Positions 1 to 27,939 of a DNA stretch of 64,000 nucleotides are shown here, one piece after another. Position numbers and translations under genes: made by a program. The stretch's first letter is position 1, and each line of letters starts with the position of its first letter. A model generated the notes under the pieces. It worked only from the letters and a program-made list of their open reading frames with translations. It searched no databases and was not told where the DNA came from. Source of the DNA: Ricordea florida (lineage: Eukaryota > Cnidaria > Anthozoa > Corallimorpharia > Ricordeidae); assembly GCA_949710005.1 (NCBI GenBank), contig OX453284.1, positions 6,115,235-6,179,234 of the forward strand. The letters run 5' to 3'.

Positions 1-43
1 TTCCATCCATCTTACACCGAGTCAGTTCTCTTTTACTTGTCAG

Positions 44-3000
44 GGATTTAAGGCGTACGATCTCGGGCGCGTATGGGCAGCTTTGCGATGACAAACATGA
101 AGCTCAGCTTGCGCCCATTGGCGTTGATCACTCAAATAATGCGGAATGGAACATTGGGAGTTCTGTTGGTAGTACGTTGATACTTGCAGGTACTATGGAA
201 GTTGAGGTCGCCATTGAACCTGGGATACTGTCGCCTGGTCTTTGCACCAAACTAAAAGAAATTTTTCCCAACAGAGGACGAATAGACCTCGTGCCAGACT
301 CGGCCCTTGTCTTACAAGCGTTGACGACAACACATGCTGGGGATGCATTCAACCTGGAGAGATTGGAGATGCTAGGGGATGCCTTTTTGAAGTTAGCAGT
401 TTCCCTTTACCTCTTCTGTACTTATCAGAATAAAGACGAAGGGAAACTGACAGAAAGGAAGGTCAGACAGTTAAGCAATCTGGCACTATTTCGAGCAGCT
501 GAGAAAAAATCTTTAGCTGCGTACCTGCAGAGCACGCAGCTAGCACGTGACGTGTGGTGTCCTATTGGATGTCGAGTCATAGAAAATACGATTGCTCAAG
601 GAAGCGAACCGATGGATGTGGACCATGAAAGCACGAGAGGTACTGGTGACGTTCACATGGAATTCGAAGAAGGGAGCATAGGTGGCACTGAGCATGCTCG
701 ATGCAGTCGCACAACACAGAGAATATCTGACAAGTGTGTAGCCGACAGCGTCGAGGGGCTGATTGGTGCGTACTTGATATCCTGTGGTTATACGGGTGCC
801 CTTCATTTTATGAACTTCCTTGGGCTTAAAGTTCTCCCCGAGGATATTGCCAGCCACGGTCATGATAATGAAAGTGCAAAGAGTGGAAAGTATGCTGTTT
901 TTACTGTTGATCCACCTTCACTGTTGGGAAAGGAACCCAGTGAGGACATGTTGAATATCATGACTTCTGGTTTGGAATCGTTCGAGAAATGCATCAATTA
1001 CCGCTTCCAATCAAAACTGTATTTGTTGGAAGCTTTGACACATGCGTCCTACCACGCTAATCGTGTCACATACTGCTACCAAAGACTCGAGTTCCTGGGT
1101 GATGCTCTTCTAGATTTTTTGGTCACGCAACACTTGTACTTCCGTCACGCCAACCTGTCTCCCGGTCAGTTGACGGATGTGCGGCAGGCGCTGGTAAATA
1201 ATAACATATTTGCAACCATCGCTGTAAAATTCCAGTACCACAAGTTCTTGAAGCAGATGTCGCCACAATGGTTCAAGACGATTGAAAAATTCATAAAACG
1301 CGTAGAGGAGGAGACAACAGATGGGAAGGTGGGGGAGAGGGGAGCGTCTTAAATGTGCAGTCTATAAGGGAAGTACCCTTCGTTGACTGAATAGGGAGCT
1401 TAAGCACGCGCGTTTTTTAAACGAGGACGGCAACCAGAACAGAACATTTCACGTGCCAGGACTGGGGTGTCTCCCAGATTTTTATAGAAGATACTAATCA
1501 ATGTAAATGTGGTTGTGTAAAGACAAGTTAAAAGAGAAAACAGCTCACTTCAGGTTGTCGTCCGCGTCTCAAAAACGCACGTGCTTAAGCTCCCTATTGA
1601 GTTGTGTTGACGGTGGTTACCACTATGTCCAACCTTCCATAGTAAGTTGCCACCCTGACTTTGGTCGCCTCCCCTGCTCACTCTCAGCCCCGGAACTGAG
1701 GGATCAATATCAGTTTCTGGGCAACTGTGCACCTACCCCTCCCCTAATCCAACAAGTTATAATGAGTTAAAAAGTTAGCGTTAATGTTGGTTTAGGGGAG
1801 GTGCACGGTTGCCCAGAAACTAATATTGATCCGAACTGAGCTACTACCCCTCTCTGTCCCCTCGCTTTCCCTTGTGGGTTGTACAAACTGGGTATACTTT
1901 CAACAGGCACAGGAGCCCATTACCAGACAGGCAAGACTTCCTTAACAGAACTGCGTCAAATCACTGCAATAGCTCTGTTCCTAGTGACCGGTTAGCTCAG
2001 TTAGTAGAGCACGGGACCACGAATCGATATCTCTCTGATTTCAGGGTTTAACTGTTCTTATTTATCTACGCATGCGCATTACGACCAAACCCATCAGGCG
2101 GAGGGGCGTTGATTAGAACCTCGGCCGGATCATCAGTTGGAGAAAGTGCTGCCTTTGTAATGACATCTGTAAATGGTTAGATTTTCTAGTCTTCTCGGAT
2201 AAGGATGATGAACTATAGGCCCCGTCTCACAACCCTTGTTCGTAATAACTTAGTGCGACGTTAAGAACCCACACAGAAGAACACACACACCCAAGTACCC
2301 GGTGTTGTGGTTAATCCCTTACAGTAATGCAGTTTTAATTTATAGGTCAAGCGTTTCTTACATGAGCCCCTGGCTCGAAAGATTGGGCAACCACTCCCCA
2401 CGTTATCGACAATGAATAAATAAATTACTTACCGAGGATTTTCTAGGGATGTCTTATAACCTTGCTTTTCTTTGCTATTCTCTGACTTTCTCTGTCTTCC
2501 TTCTGATGTTAGGTGACTGCAGACTCCTTCATAATCGTGTCAGAGGAAGACGAGGAAGGAATTGAAGCTCCCAAGGTCCTCGGCGACATTTTTGAATCTG
2601 TAGCTGGCGCCGTTTTCTTGGACAGCGGCATGGACCTAACCACAACTTGGCGAGTCTACTATCAAATGATGAAACCGTACATAGGTAAGTATTCAGTGCA
2701 GCTTCTTGCTAACCAGAGTTTTGGTAACGGAAGTTGACAGGGCTGGGTATTCAACTCACTGTCATCTCTAGGATCGTGTCTTCGTGCTGTCTGCCGGTCA
2801 CAGTTAAATTTCAGAAGTGAGAGGTATTTATAACACAAGACGCCTTCAAATGTGTTGAGCTGAAAAAAAAATCGCTGCAGTTCTTCATGGAGTGTTCTAA
2901 TCGTCCTGCGTTCTTTTACAGATAACTATTCCCACCGCGTACCAATCAATCCCATCAGAGGGGTTTATGAAAATGATTCGGACGCTAAATTCAGGTTAGT

Positions 3001-3369
3001 TCACCAAAAGGAAAAAAGAATGTTGTGGTCCGCCTAGATCATTTCCGCCCGCAACTGAACAACGTTGATAAGGGTGGGGTGGGGACTGGGGAGAAGGGTC
3101 ATTGTGGCACCAAAGCCCTCCTGGGGTAAGAAGGTAAAAAACTGTTAACACTTTTTGTGCAAAATTGTAGCACAAAGCAAACTATAATTTATGTCCTGAT
3201 TATTTTCCACTTCAGCGACGCAGAGGATCTTGGTGATGGAAGAATCAAACGGACCCTGCGGGTGTCCTGGGGCGAGTTTGTTGGTAAAGGTGCTAACAGC
3301 CGCATAGCGAAAGTTACGGCTGCTAAGTTGGCCCTAAAGAACCTGCAGCTTCCCAAAGACACGTATTAA
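44..3369 (+). CDS. DICER1: Dicer, C-terminal part (RNase IIIa, RNase IIIb, dsRNA-binding domain); 5' end outside window
   Basis: Endoribonuclease that cuts dsRNA and pre-miRNA hairpins into small RNAs. Exons joined by eye: 44-1328, 2513-2684, 2922-2994, 3216-3369; all introns are GT-AG and the phases agree, giving 560 visible residues and a TAA stop. The first exon carries RNase IIIa ([12 protein letters not shown], then ADSVEGLIG) and the start of RNase IIIb ([12 protein letters not shown]). The second exon supplies the other half of the IIIb site ([14 protein letters not shown]), so the acidic metal-binding residues of both sites are present. The last exon is the dsRBD ([10 protein letters not shown]...[13 protein letters not shown]). 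Exon 1 begins after an intron acceptor (ttgtcag, 37-43), so the helicase, PAZ and platform regions lie upstream of the window. The open frame runs past 1328 to 1352, but the donor at 1329 restores homology. Cnidarians can have more than one Dicer; I cannot say which paralogue this is. Confidence 0.96.
1392..1596. mobile_element. MITE with about 48-bp terminal inverted repeats, in a Dicer intron
   Basis: The left end TAGGGAGCTTAAGCACG is repeated inverted at the right end (cgtgcttaagctcccta), and similarity continues inward through a CGAGGACGGCAACC-like block. There is no coding frame. A second element with the same terminal sequence lies at 57789-58163, so this is a dispersed family. Confidence 0.8.
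1701..1832. mobile_element. 132-bp MITE with GG...CC ends and a perfect 8-bp target duplication
   Basis: The arms are about 47 bp, beginning GGATCAATATCAGTTTCTGG on the left and mirrored at the right end with a few mismatches. The flanks at 1693-1700 and 1833-1840 are both gaactgag, an exact 8-bp duplication. A GG terminus with an 8-bp duplication fits Merlin-type or hAT-type non-autonomous elements; the superfamily is inference. Confidence 0.85.
1985..2050 (+). mobile_element. tRNA-like SINE head fragment
   Basis: An A-box-like stretch (ggttagctcagttagtagag) is followed by anticodon-arm-like sequence, but no complete cloverleaf can be closed. It is read as a decayed tRNA-derived SINE head in a Dicer intron, not a functional tRNA gene. 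Confidence 0.5.
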
Positions 3370-4116
3370 CCAATTTTCCAAATGAGGTCGAATGCGTTAC
3401 ATGTAACATCTTCCCTAAAGGGACAGTAAGGAGTAGTGTCACGCAATCTGGTTTTGCGTGCTTCACAACAGCAAATCCCAATCCGCCGCGCGGGAAAACA
3501 AGCAACGGAGCAATGATTTCAAAGGCCCTGGGTACTAAATTGAGGTGAAAACAAACTGAACATTCTTGCTACTCTTTCCATAGCTTCACTCAATCAATAC
3601 GTCTTTCAATTTCATTTGACTCATTAGGGTTCATTTTATAACCATAGAATTTAAAATTATAATACTCTTGGAGCTTTTTTTACGGTAAGGTTTTTATTTC
3701 ATAGAATAATTTCTTAGGAATTTGTCCAACAGACTTGGCAGTATTTAGTATAAGCTACATACTGAAATACCTACTATCCAACATCAGGGAGTTTAAGATC
3801 TCCGAAGGCTACGGTAGACGAAAACGTCACCTAAGAATATAACTTGGCTCTATCATACGTCTTTCGCGATTATTCAGTCCGTTCACGTCCTACAAATGGG
3901 CGAAGTATCCTAAAAATATATTGGTACGAGCGGTTTCAGAGTCAAAATAGAGTGAAATATTCTGTTACATGCCTACGTTGTCATCAAAACCTCAAATTTG
4001 GTGATTTTACGTCGTCGTTATGCAGAGGACCACTAACATACTTGCTAAAATCCGTGCTGCACGTGCAGCACGATTATATATGCTCTTTTAACCAATGATA
4101 TTATCGTTTTGTGGGG

Positions 4117-4117
<1 letters not shown>

Positions 4118-4198
<81 letters not shown>
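4118..4198. repeat. (ATT)n microsatellite
   Basis: About 80 bp of uninterrupted ATT/TTA repeat lies between the Dicer stop and the retroelement remnant. The rest of 3370-4395 shows no coding frame or recognisable repeat; its beginning must include the Dicer 3' UTR. Confidence 0.97.
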
Positions 4199-4199
<1 letters not shown>

Positions 4200-4394
4200 A
4201 CTAGAGGAGGTGAAGAACTCTCTCCCACAAAGAGCAACAGACCTGTCCCGCGAAAAGGGTGCTTCCAGTTGGCTCACAGTAATCCCTTGTAAGGATATGA
4301 ATTTCGACCTTAATAAGCGTGAGCTACTTTAACGTTGACCACGCAATGACGTCAACACGGAGGCCTAATCATCTAGCGTCACAACGGAATCCAC

Positions 4395-5110
4395 GACCTT
4401 GAGGCTGAGTTGCTCGAAATGGTTTGCCATGACGTAGAAATTGAGCCCTGCCTACAGCCTATCACGGGGATTGAGCTCAACAGAGGTGCTGACAAAGCCC
4501 CAGATGCACGGCTTGACGTGCATTGCCGTGGGTTTTGGGAAAGGCAGCGGGCCGCACTCTTCGCTATTCGGGCATGTCACCCAAATGCGGACTCGTACCT
4601 AGAACCTACCCCAAAATAGATTTATCACTTGCACGAGAATAAAAAGAGGAGGAAGTACGGGTCCGGGTGACGGAAGTAGAGCATGGCACATTCACACCCC
4701 TCGTTTTTACCACTGCAGGGGGAATGGCAAATGAATGCCTGCGTTGCCATTCACGACTAGCAGAACTCATCGCCGCCAAAAAGCAGGAGACCTATTCCAC
4801 AACAGTCTCTTGGATAAGAGCTTGCAATTCTACGGAGTGCGTTGCTCTACATCAGAGGTTCAAGGACAAAGAGGAGAAGAAGCGAAGATGTTAAAGAGAG
4901 GGACCTAGAAATTGATAAAGAATCAGCAGGACTGAACTGAACGTTACTTATTATTTGTATTATATGCGCTTTATTTTATTTTTTTTTTTTTCTGTTCATC
5001 GTTTTATCAGTTTTTATCAATTTTGATGACACCTTTAAGCCATACTGATTTTTGATCTCTTTTTCTTGTACATGTGGTTTTGATGATGAAATAAAATATA
5101 TTATTGAAAA
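4395..5110 (+). pseudogene. Broken C-terminal remnant of a retroelement polyprotein
   Basis: Two frames (4410-4619 and 4667-4894) carry blocks that I recognise from the tail of a reverse-transcriptase polyprotein family abundant in cnidarian genomes: a segment with [21 protein letters not shown], then [16 protein letters not shown] and [10 protein letters not shown]. The blocks are in order but separated by a stop and frame changes, and the conserved end is lost. An AATAAA followed by an A-rich run near 5090-5115 looks like the old 3' end. It lies between the 3' ends of Dicer and DHX57. The family assignment is from memory. Confidence 0.65.
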
Positions 5111-5237
5111 AAATTATTACTATTATTATACATTATTGAATGAGACACCTTCAAAGAAATTTCGCGATTGAATATTCGCAAAATTTAACCCTGATAAGAT
5201 TGCTTGCCTGGTTGTTAGTACATCCCTGTTGATATAA

Positions 5238-22124
<16,887 letters not shown>

Positions 22125-22321
22125 TTTGAATGACTTAAAACTTCATTACATAAAATTTAAAGTAAACCTACCGACCTTTCCGCTTGCAAAAAGTGTTAAA
22201 TCATCATCCCCGTACCGCCACGAAAACACAAAATTAGTCAGGCGTTCTTTGCACGTCAGCCTTAAATTGCCAACTTGTTCCTAGGCTTCCGCGCTGTCAC
22301 ACACCACAGATACCCCAGACT

Positions 22322-22566
22322 AAACGACCTGGGACCGGTTCGAAGGCCGATCAGCGCCAAGCCAGGGTTAAATTTTAACCCGGTTTTCTTTTCCCCAAAG
22401 CATTTTCTCCGATAACTTTCCCTATTTATTTCAGAACATACAATAATCAAATTGTTATAAAAAAGAATTATACTGAATGTGCTTTTTAAGCTCTCATACC
22501 TGCATTTAAATACCTCACTAATGCTGGGTTACCTTAACCCTGCTTCGTACAACCCAGCCCTGGTGT
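22322..22566. mobile_element. About 245-bp dispersed element, copy 2
   Basis: Same family and orientation as 7467-7714 (shared agccagggttaaattttaac, cattttctccgataacttt and gaatgtgctttttaag). Its position just upstream of the DHX57 start means it could contribute to the promoter or 5' UTR; that is inference. Confidence 0.78.
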
Positions 22567-23439
22567 TGTGTTTGCCGGCGTGGGATTTTTACTAGTTTAT
22601 TGTTATAGTTGCATGTTAATGTCACCAACTTGTAATCATCAGTCATTTTTTCACCAGTTCATTAGATCTTCATTCTTTCTTTGCCACTTCGTTCCAATAG
22701 CCAATCATTTGTAATTGTTAATAGTAACTTTCTCACAAGTCATTTCAGCATATATTACGTCCAAAAAATATAAATACTCGCTGTCACTCTCTCCCTCTCT
22801 TTCACTTCATTTTACTTTATACGTTTTGTGTAGTTGTTCTAAAGTTTGTTCCGTATGCTGTAAGAAAATGATTTCTCCTTAGAGAATAAAACCAGTCGAA
22901 CAAGGCAAACAAATGAAAGGAAAAAAAGGTAATCAAATGAATAAAGTCAGGCTCATTTTATGTTAATTGATTGGGGTACAAAGAAAATCCCACAAAAGAG
23001 GGCATGCTGAATAGCAAATTAGAACAGGGGACTTCTTTTGTGTTACTCCAACCAGAAATTTCCCTGAACAAATGAAGAGGTAGGGTCCTGTATATCACAG
23101 GAACTCAATCACACATAAGCTGTACAACCAAGGTTAAAATGTTTTTAATTTCCAGCTCTCTTCCAAGAATAACAAGCAAAACCAACAGTCCAGCCATTGT
23201 AAGAAGATAAAGATTGTGACAAAAAAAGGAAAAACTTGAAGGTAGCTGGAGAACTATTATTTTACCAAAATATTCCAAGCGATCTCTTAACAAATGAATA
23301 AGAAACTATTTTCTCTACATTTTCAGTCACCTATCTCTTCCTTGGAGAACTCAAGTTTGTTTCAGAGTTTCTGCACAAGGTGAGAAAATCAAACAGTTGC
23401 ACTAATTTTTTTTCTGAAAAATTATAGTAAATGGTTATG

Positions 23440-23600
23440 ATTGATTGGTAACAGGACTGAGTGTTGTGCAATTCAGTTTGTAATCATCCTCCTGATTAAC
23501 AAATCAGACTCCTGTCCTATGATCATCCAACTTTGTCATCACTTATATGATAGCAGACTGAACTGGACTTCATTCGGTCTCTTGACCATTACTAATGCAT
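23440..23600. repeat. Fold-back repeat, related to 45745-45905
   Basis: The arms are around gcaattcagtttgtaatcat and atgatagcagactgaactgg, with inner inverted blocks (gattaacaaatcagactcc and a decayed partner). The same plan, better preserved, is at 45745-45905 in SCFD1. Confidence 0.65.
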
Positions 23601-24409
23601 GAGAAAGCTTTCACAGTTATGGAACACCTTGAGGTAATTCTGAATGGAAATGTATTTGCAGACACTTGTCACAATCTTCCACTTTGTTTGCAGGAACTGT
23701 TTTTTTTTGTTGTTGTTTACATGGACAATAGTAATCATTCCATATAAAAACTTGCCATGAACCCTGTTGATACATCCATTGCAGAAATCACTTAGAGGTA
23801 TTCACCTAAACAAAACAACACCAAGTTGCTGCTGTCCTTGATAAGAGGTAGGGTTGAAAATATTGACAGAGCTGTGGTAAACTCAAATAAAATTAACCCA
23901 TTAACTTCAAGGGTAAAACTTAAAGGCGTGATTTCAACTTCCTGATTGGCTTTTAACACTACTATGATGTTCCATGTTGTTTTATTAATTTCTTTATTGC
24001 TTTTGGGAAGGCCAAATGAACTTCCACGACTTTTATCTTTGTCAAATTCTTTAGGAATCAAATGAGCAAACAGTAGTTATAAAACACAAATTTATAATTT
24101 CTGCAACGATGTAGTCTGATACTTTTGGGGGTGATTGGCTAGCATTATTCAGTCCTAAAAGCCTTCTTAACAATAGAGATGTTTTTAAGTGTTTCTTTTT
24201 ACAATCCAGCATTAATATTATTACAAACTCTAACCAAAACAAGAGAATCATATCTTCATACAAAAACCTAGCATTTAAATTTCAACCTAACAAACTGTTT
24301 CTTGTCTCAAAGTGAAAGGCCATTAAAGAACATTTCAATACGGAATTTTCACATTTCAACAATGTTCAGCTGATGAGGAGTTACTATGTATATTACTAGG
24401 AGAGCTAAC

Positions 24410-25425
24410 CTAGCTGACTTTTACACCTAACTTCTCTAGAACTTTAATTCCTTTTTCTTCATATTCCTGTTTTGTCATCCAGAAGCCTTCCTTGTCCTTC
24501 ATGATGTCTGCCAATACAGCACCTCCCAGGAAAACCATGTGCTTCCTCCGTGGAGGGTCTTCAATGCGGATTTTAAATTTCTGCAAAACCAGAATATACC
24601 CGCAGTTAACAATGGTTTGCTTTCATATATCCCCCCTTTAAGGTATTACGTACGGGGCAGATGGGTCCAAAATGCATCAATTTTTCAATATTTCATAAAC
24701 CTTTTTTCCATGTCTATGATAGGTACCCCAGGATTATTTTTCTGCAGATTTTGAATTTTAAGTCGAAAGTGACTATTTGATCAGAAAGGTGTGAAAATTA
24801 GCACCTAAAAATGTCACTCAAATCAACAATTATTTTAATTACTCCATAGATTTTAATTAAAAAGGTTTTTGCTTTCCGGTATTTAATACGTGTAAAACAA
24901 GGACTATTTTGTGACTTAGCCAACATCCAGATCCCAATCCTTCAAGAAATAGTCGCAGCATTTGAAACCAATCACGTGACATATCCTTAAATCGTTCCAA
25001 TGAGACGATACATGTCGGCTAAGTCAGCCAACATAGCTTCATTTGTATTTGTAAAGTCTGTCAAATATCAGAAGAATTCATTAAAAGGAACAGAAAACAT
25101 ATCTCTTTTCACCTGTTACATGCCGAGAATGCGTCAAATTTTGCTTGTTTTTGCGTCTTCGTTCGAATAATGCTTATCCGCTATGTTTGTTTTCTGTGTT
25201 TTATGCTGCATTGGCTTATGGGACACTTAGTTCGTGGAAGAAAGGAGAAAAATGATGTATTTCAAGGGTTACGTCTTCCTTCAGCTCAAAACAGTAGGGG
25301 GTTTCTTAGCAACAAATCCAATATGGCCACACAAAATGGTGGACCTTGACAACGGAATTCAACCATTTATTGCTCCAAAACCAACACACAGATAGGCTTT
25401 AACCCTTTCACTCCCAAGAGTGACT

Positions 25426-25470
<45 letters not shown>

Positions 25471-25539
25471 ATGGAGACCCCTTGGGAGTGAAAGGGTTAA
25501 AAACTATCTCCCTTAACCCTTTCACTCCCAAGAGTGACA

Positions 25540-25584
<45 letters not shown>

Positions 25585-27908
25585 ATGGAGACCCCTTGGG
25601 AGTGAAAGGGTTAAATTTTGCAATTGTTCAGAAATAGGAATAAAGATTAATTTGACAGAAAATGAAAGTAGGTTGTGTTTTTACCCCTGACCCGTACATA
25701 ATATCTTAAGGTGTAATTGTCTTCCACTGACCAAATCACTGGCTAAGAATATTATGACAACAATGGGACTCACAGACAACTTTGATGTATCACCCTTGAG
25801 AACCCTCTCAAGATAAAGCTGTTTGATTTCCCTTTCAAGCCGACTAGGTAATCCAGGGTACATAGTGGAACCACCAGAAAGCACAATATGCTTGTAGAAC
25901 TCTGATCTTGTGTCAATGTCAGCTGCCTGTATTGTGTTGAATAAAAGCTCGGCAACACCGACTCCTTCAATATTTATGAGGTGTGGCTGGAACAGAGCCT
26001 CTGGGGCCTCAAATCGTTCTCCACTCAGCTTCACAACACGTCCATCAGGAAGCTGGGAAAACAGAATAACCATTATTTAGTTTAAGAGTTAAATGCACCA
26101 TGTCTCCAAAGAGAGAGAGAGAGTTGATAATTAAAACAAATTTCTTATCATACATCTGACATATGGTGTATTTTGATCAACACTTACCACATATTGTTCA
26201 ACAAGAACTGTTGTCTCCAAAGCCAACTTCTGTTCTTGCTCGATGTTGTACCTTGAGAAATGGGATATTTGAGAAAGGCATTAGGTTAACATTTGACATA
26301 ATATAACTCCAGACAATAACTGATTAATATAACTTACCCTACATAGCAAAGCTTTTCCTTCATCATACGCACAGTCTCAAAATCAGCTGTGTGATTGAAT
26401 GCATACCCTCTTAGCAGCAGTAGCTTCAAATTAAAAAAACAAAGACATGCCAGCATTTTATGAAACTCCTACCAATCCAGACACAAACAAACAGCAACAA
26501 CAGTACAACATTTCTATAAACATGTTTGCCAGGAACAATTACTAACATGTTTTCTATAACACTTACTACCAACGATATCATAATTTCAAGAGTTCAACGC
26601 TGCTGCATCAAATTCCAGTTGGTAAAAAACCAACAATGGTTAGCTATTCTGTAGAATGTTTATGGATAGATCTTTTATTTGCCTGTTTTGGAAAACTGAC
26701 AAATATCATCTTTCAAAAATTATCAACATTTTCTTTGATTTAATTTAATATGATTTGATTTCACTTGTGCTTTACAGTGTCACCAATTAGTATGTCAGTG
26801 TTGAACACAGTTGGCATTCAAATAAAGGTCTTTCCCATTGGTCATATTCTCACCTGGTTGTTGTACATATATTTTCTGTTTGCTTGTTTGTTTGTTTCTT
26901 TTTTTTTTAACATCCAGTCTAAAATTAAGTAGGGCTAACGAAGGGCTAACGCTCGAAACGTCAGCACCTCCCTTTTACCTTACGGTGGTATAACTTACTT
27001 AATCAACTCGTTTGATTTAGCCAATTTCTTGTGTTAAAATTAAGTAGCCTGCCTAGAATAGCTATGCTAATTGTGGGCTACTATGGTCTCTGTATTGGTT
27101 TTAAAATAAAGTGCATGTTGTTGTTGGAGTAAGAGGGAAACAAAATACATATTTCAGTATAATACTATTCTACTGCTTGAACAACAGACCTTAATAAGGT
27201 ACTTTGTGATATCACGACCAGCAATATCCAGTCTTCTTGTGAGATGTGGCAAGGCAAAGCCTTCATACACTGGACAAATGTGGGTCACTCCATCACCTGA
27301 ATCTATCACTACACCAGTCAGCAGACCTGTAACAGACAACTCCAATGATTCATCATTACAACAAGAAGTCAATCAAAGTATCCATCAATAGTAGTAGTAG
27401 TGGTAGTAGTAGTAGGAGGAGGAGAGTGTTAATAAACAAACGGATGAACTAACCTTGTGCATACAACGTAAGTACTGCTTGTATAGCAATGAACACACCC
27501 TCAAACTGATAGTGCTCAAACATAACCTGTAAAGAGTAAAAAGGCTCAGAGGAAAATACATCCCTGGGATGAAAAGGGTGGAGGGGACCAGCACAATGAA
27601 AGACAGAATGTTCTGTTATTATTATCATTATCATTATTACCAGCACAATGAGGGAAAACTTAAAGTGGGAATATTGCATCTTTCTCAAGGGCAACTTATT
27701 TTGGCTATCATATGGCATAACTGGGGAATAAATGTGACAGGGAGAGAACCTAAACTTGTGACCCTACGTCAAAATGATTACTGTTGTTCACAAGGCCTAT
27801 GGTTTCAGTTTGGTTTTAACCACAAATATTGAAGAGCTACAAGGAACTATTTAAGAAATAGAAAACATGTACCGTGTTTCTATTGAGTTATAGAAACACG
27901 AGTGGAAG

Positions 27909-27939
<31 letters not shown>

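Larger units (their letters stand above)
22125..24409. other. Intergenic: DHX57 promoter side to ARP2 3' end
   Basis: 2.3 kb between the DHX57 start and the ARP2 stop, both on the minus strand. It holds the second copy of the 245-bp element (22322-22566) about 200 bp upstream of the DHX57 ATG, and a fold-back repeat (23440-23600). The rest shows no supported coding frame. The part nearest 24409 should be ARP2 3' UTR. Confidence 0.8.

Noticed and set aside
1329..1352. Continuation of the Dicer exon 1 frame to a stop at 1352
   Set aside because: The donor at 1329 joins in phase to 2513 and restores the second half of the RNase IIIb site; the extra residues have no counterpart in Dicers.
4095..4292. 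65-codon frame rich in isoleucine
   Set aside because: It is a translation of the ATT microsatellite.
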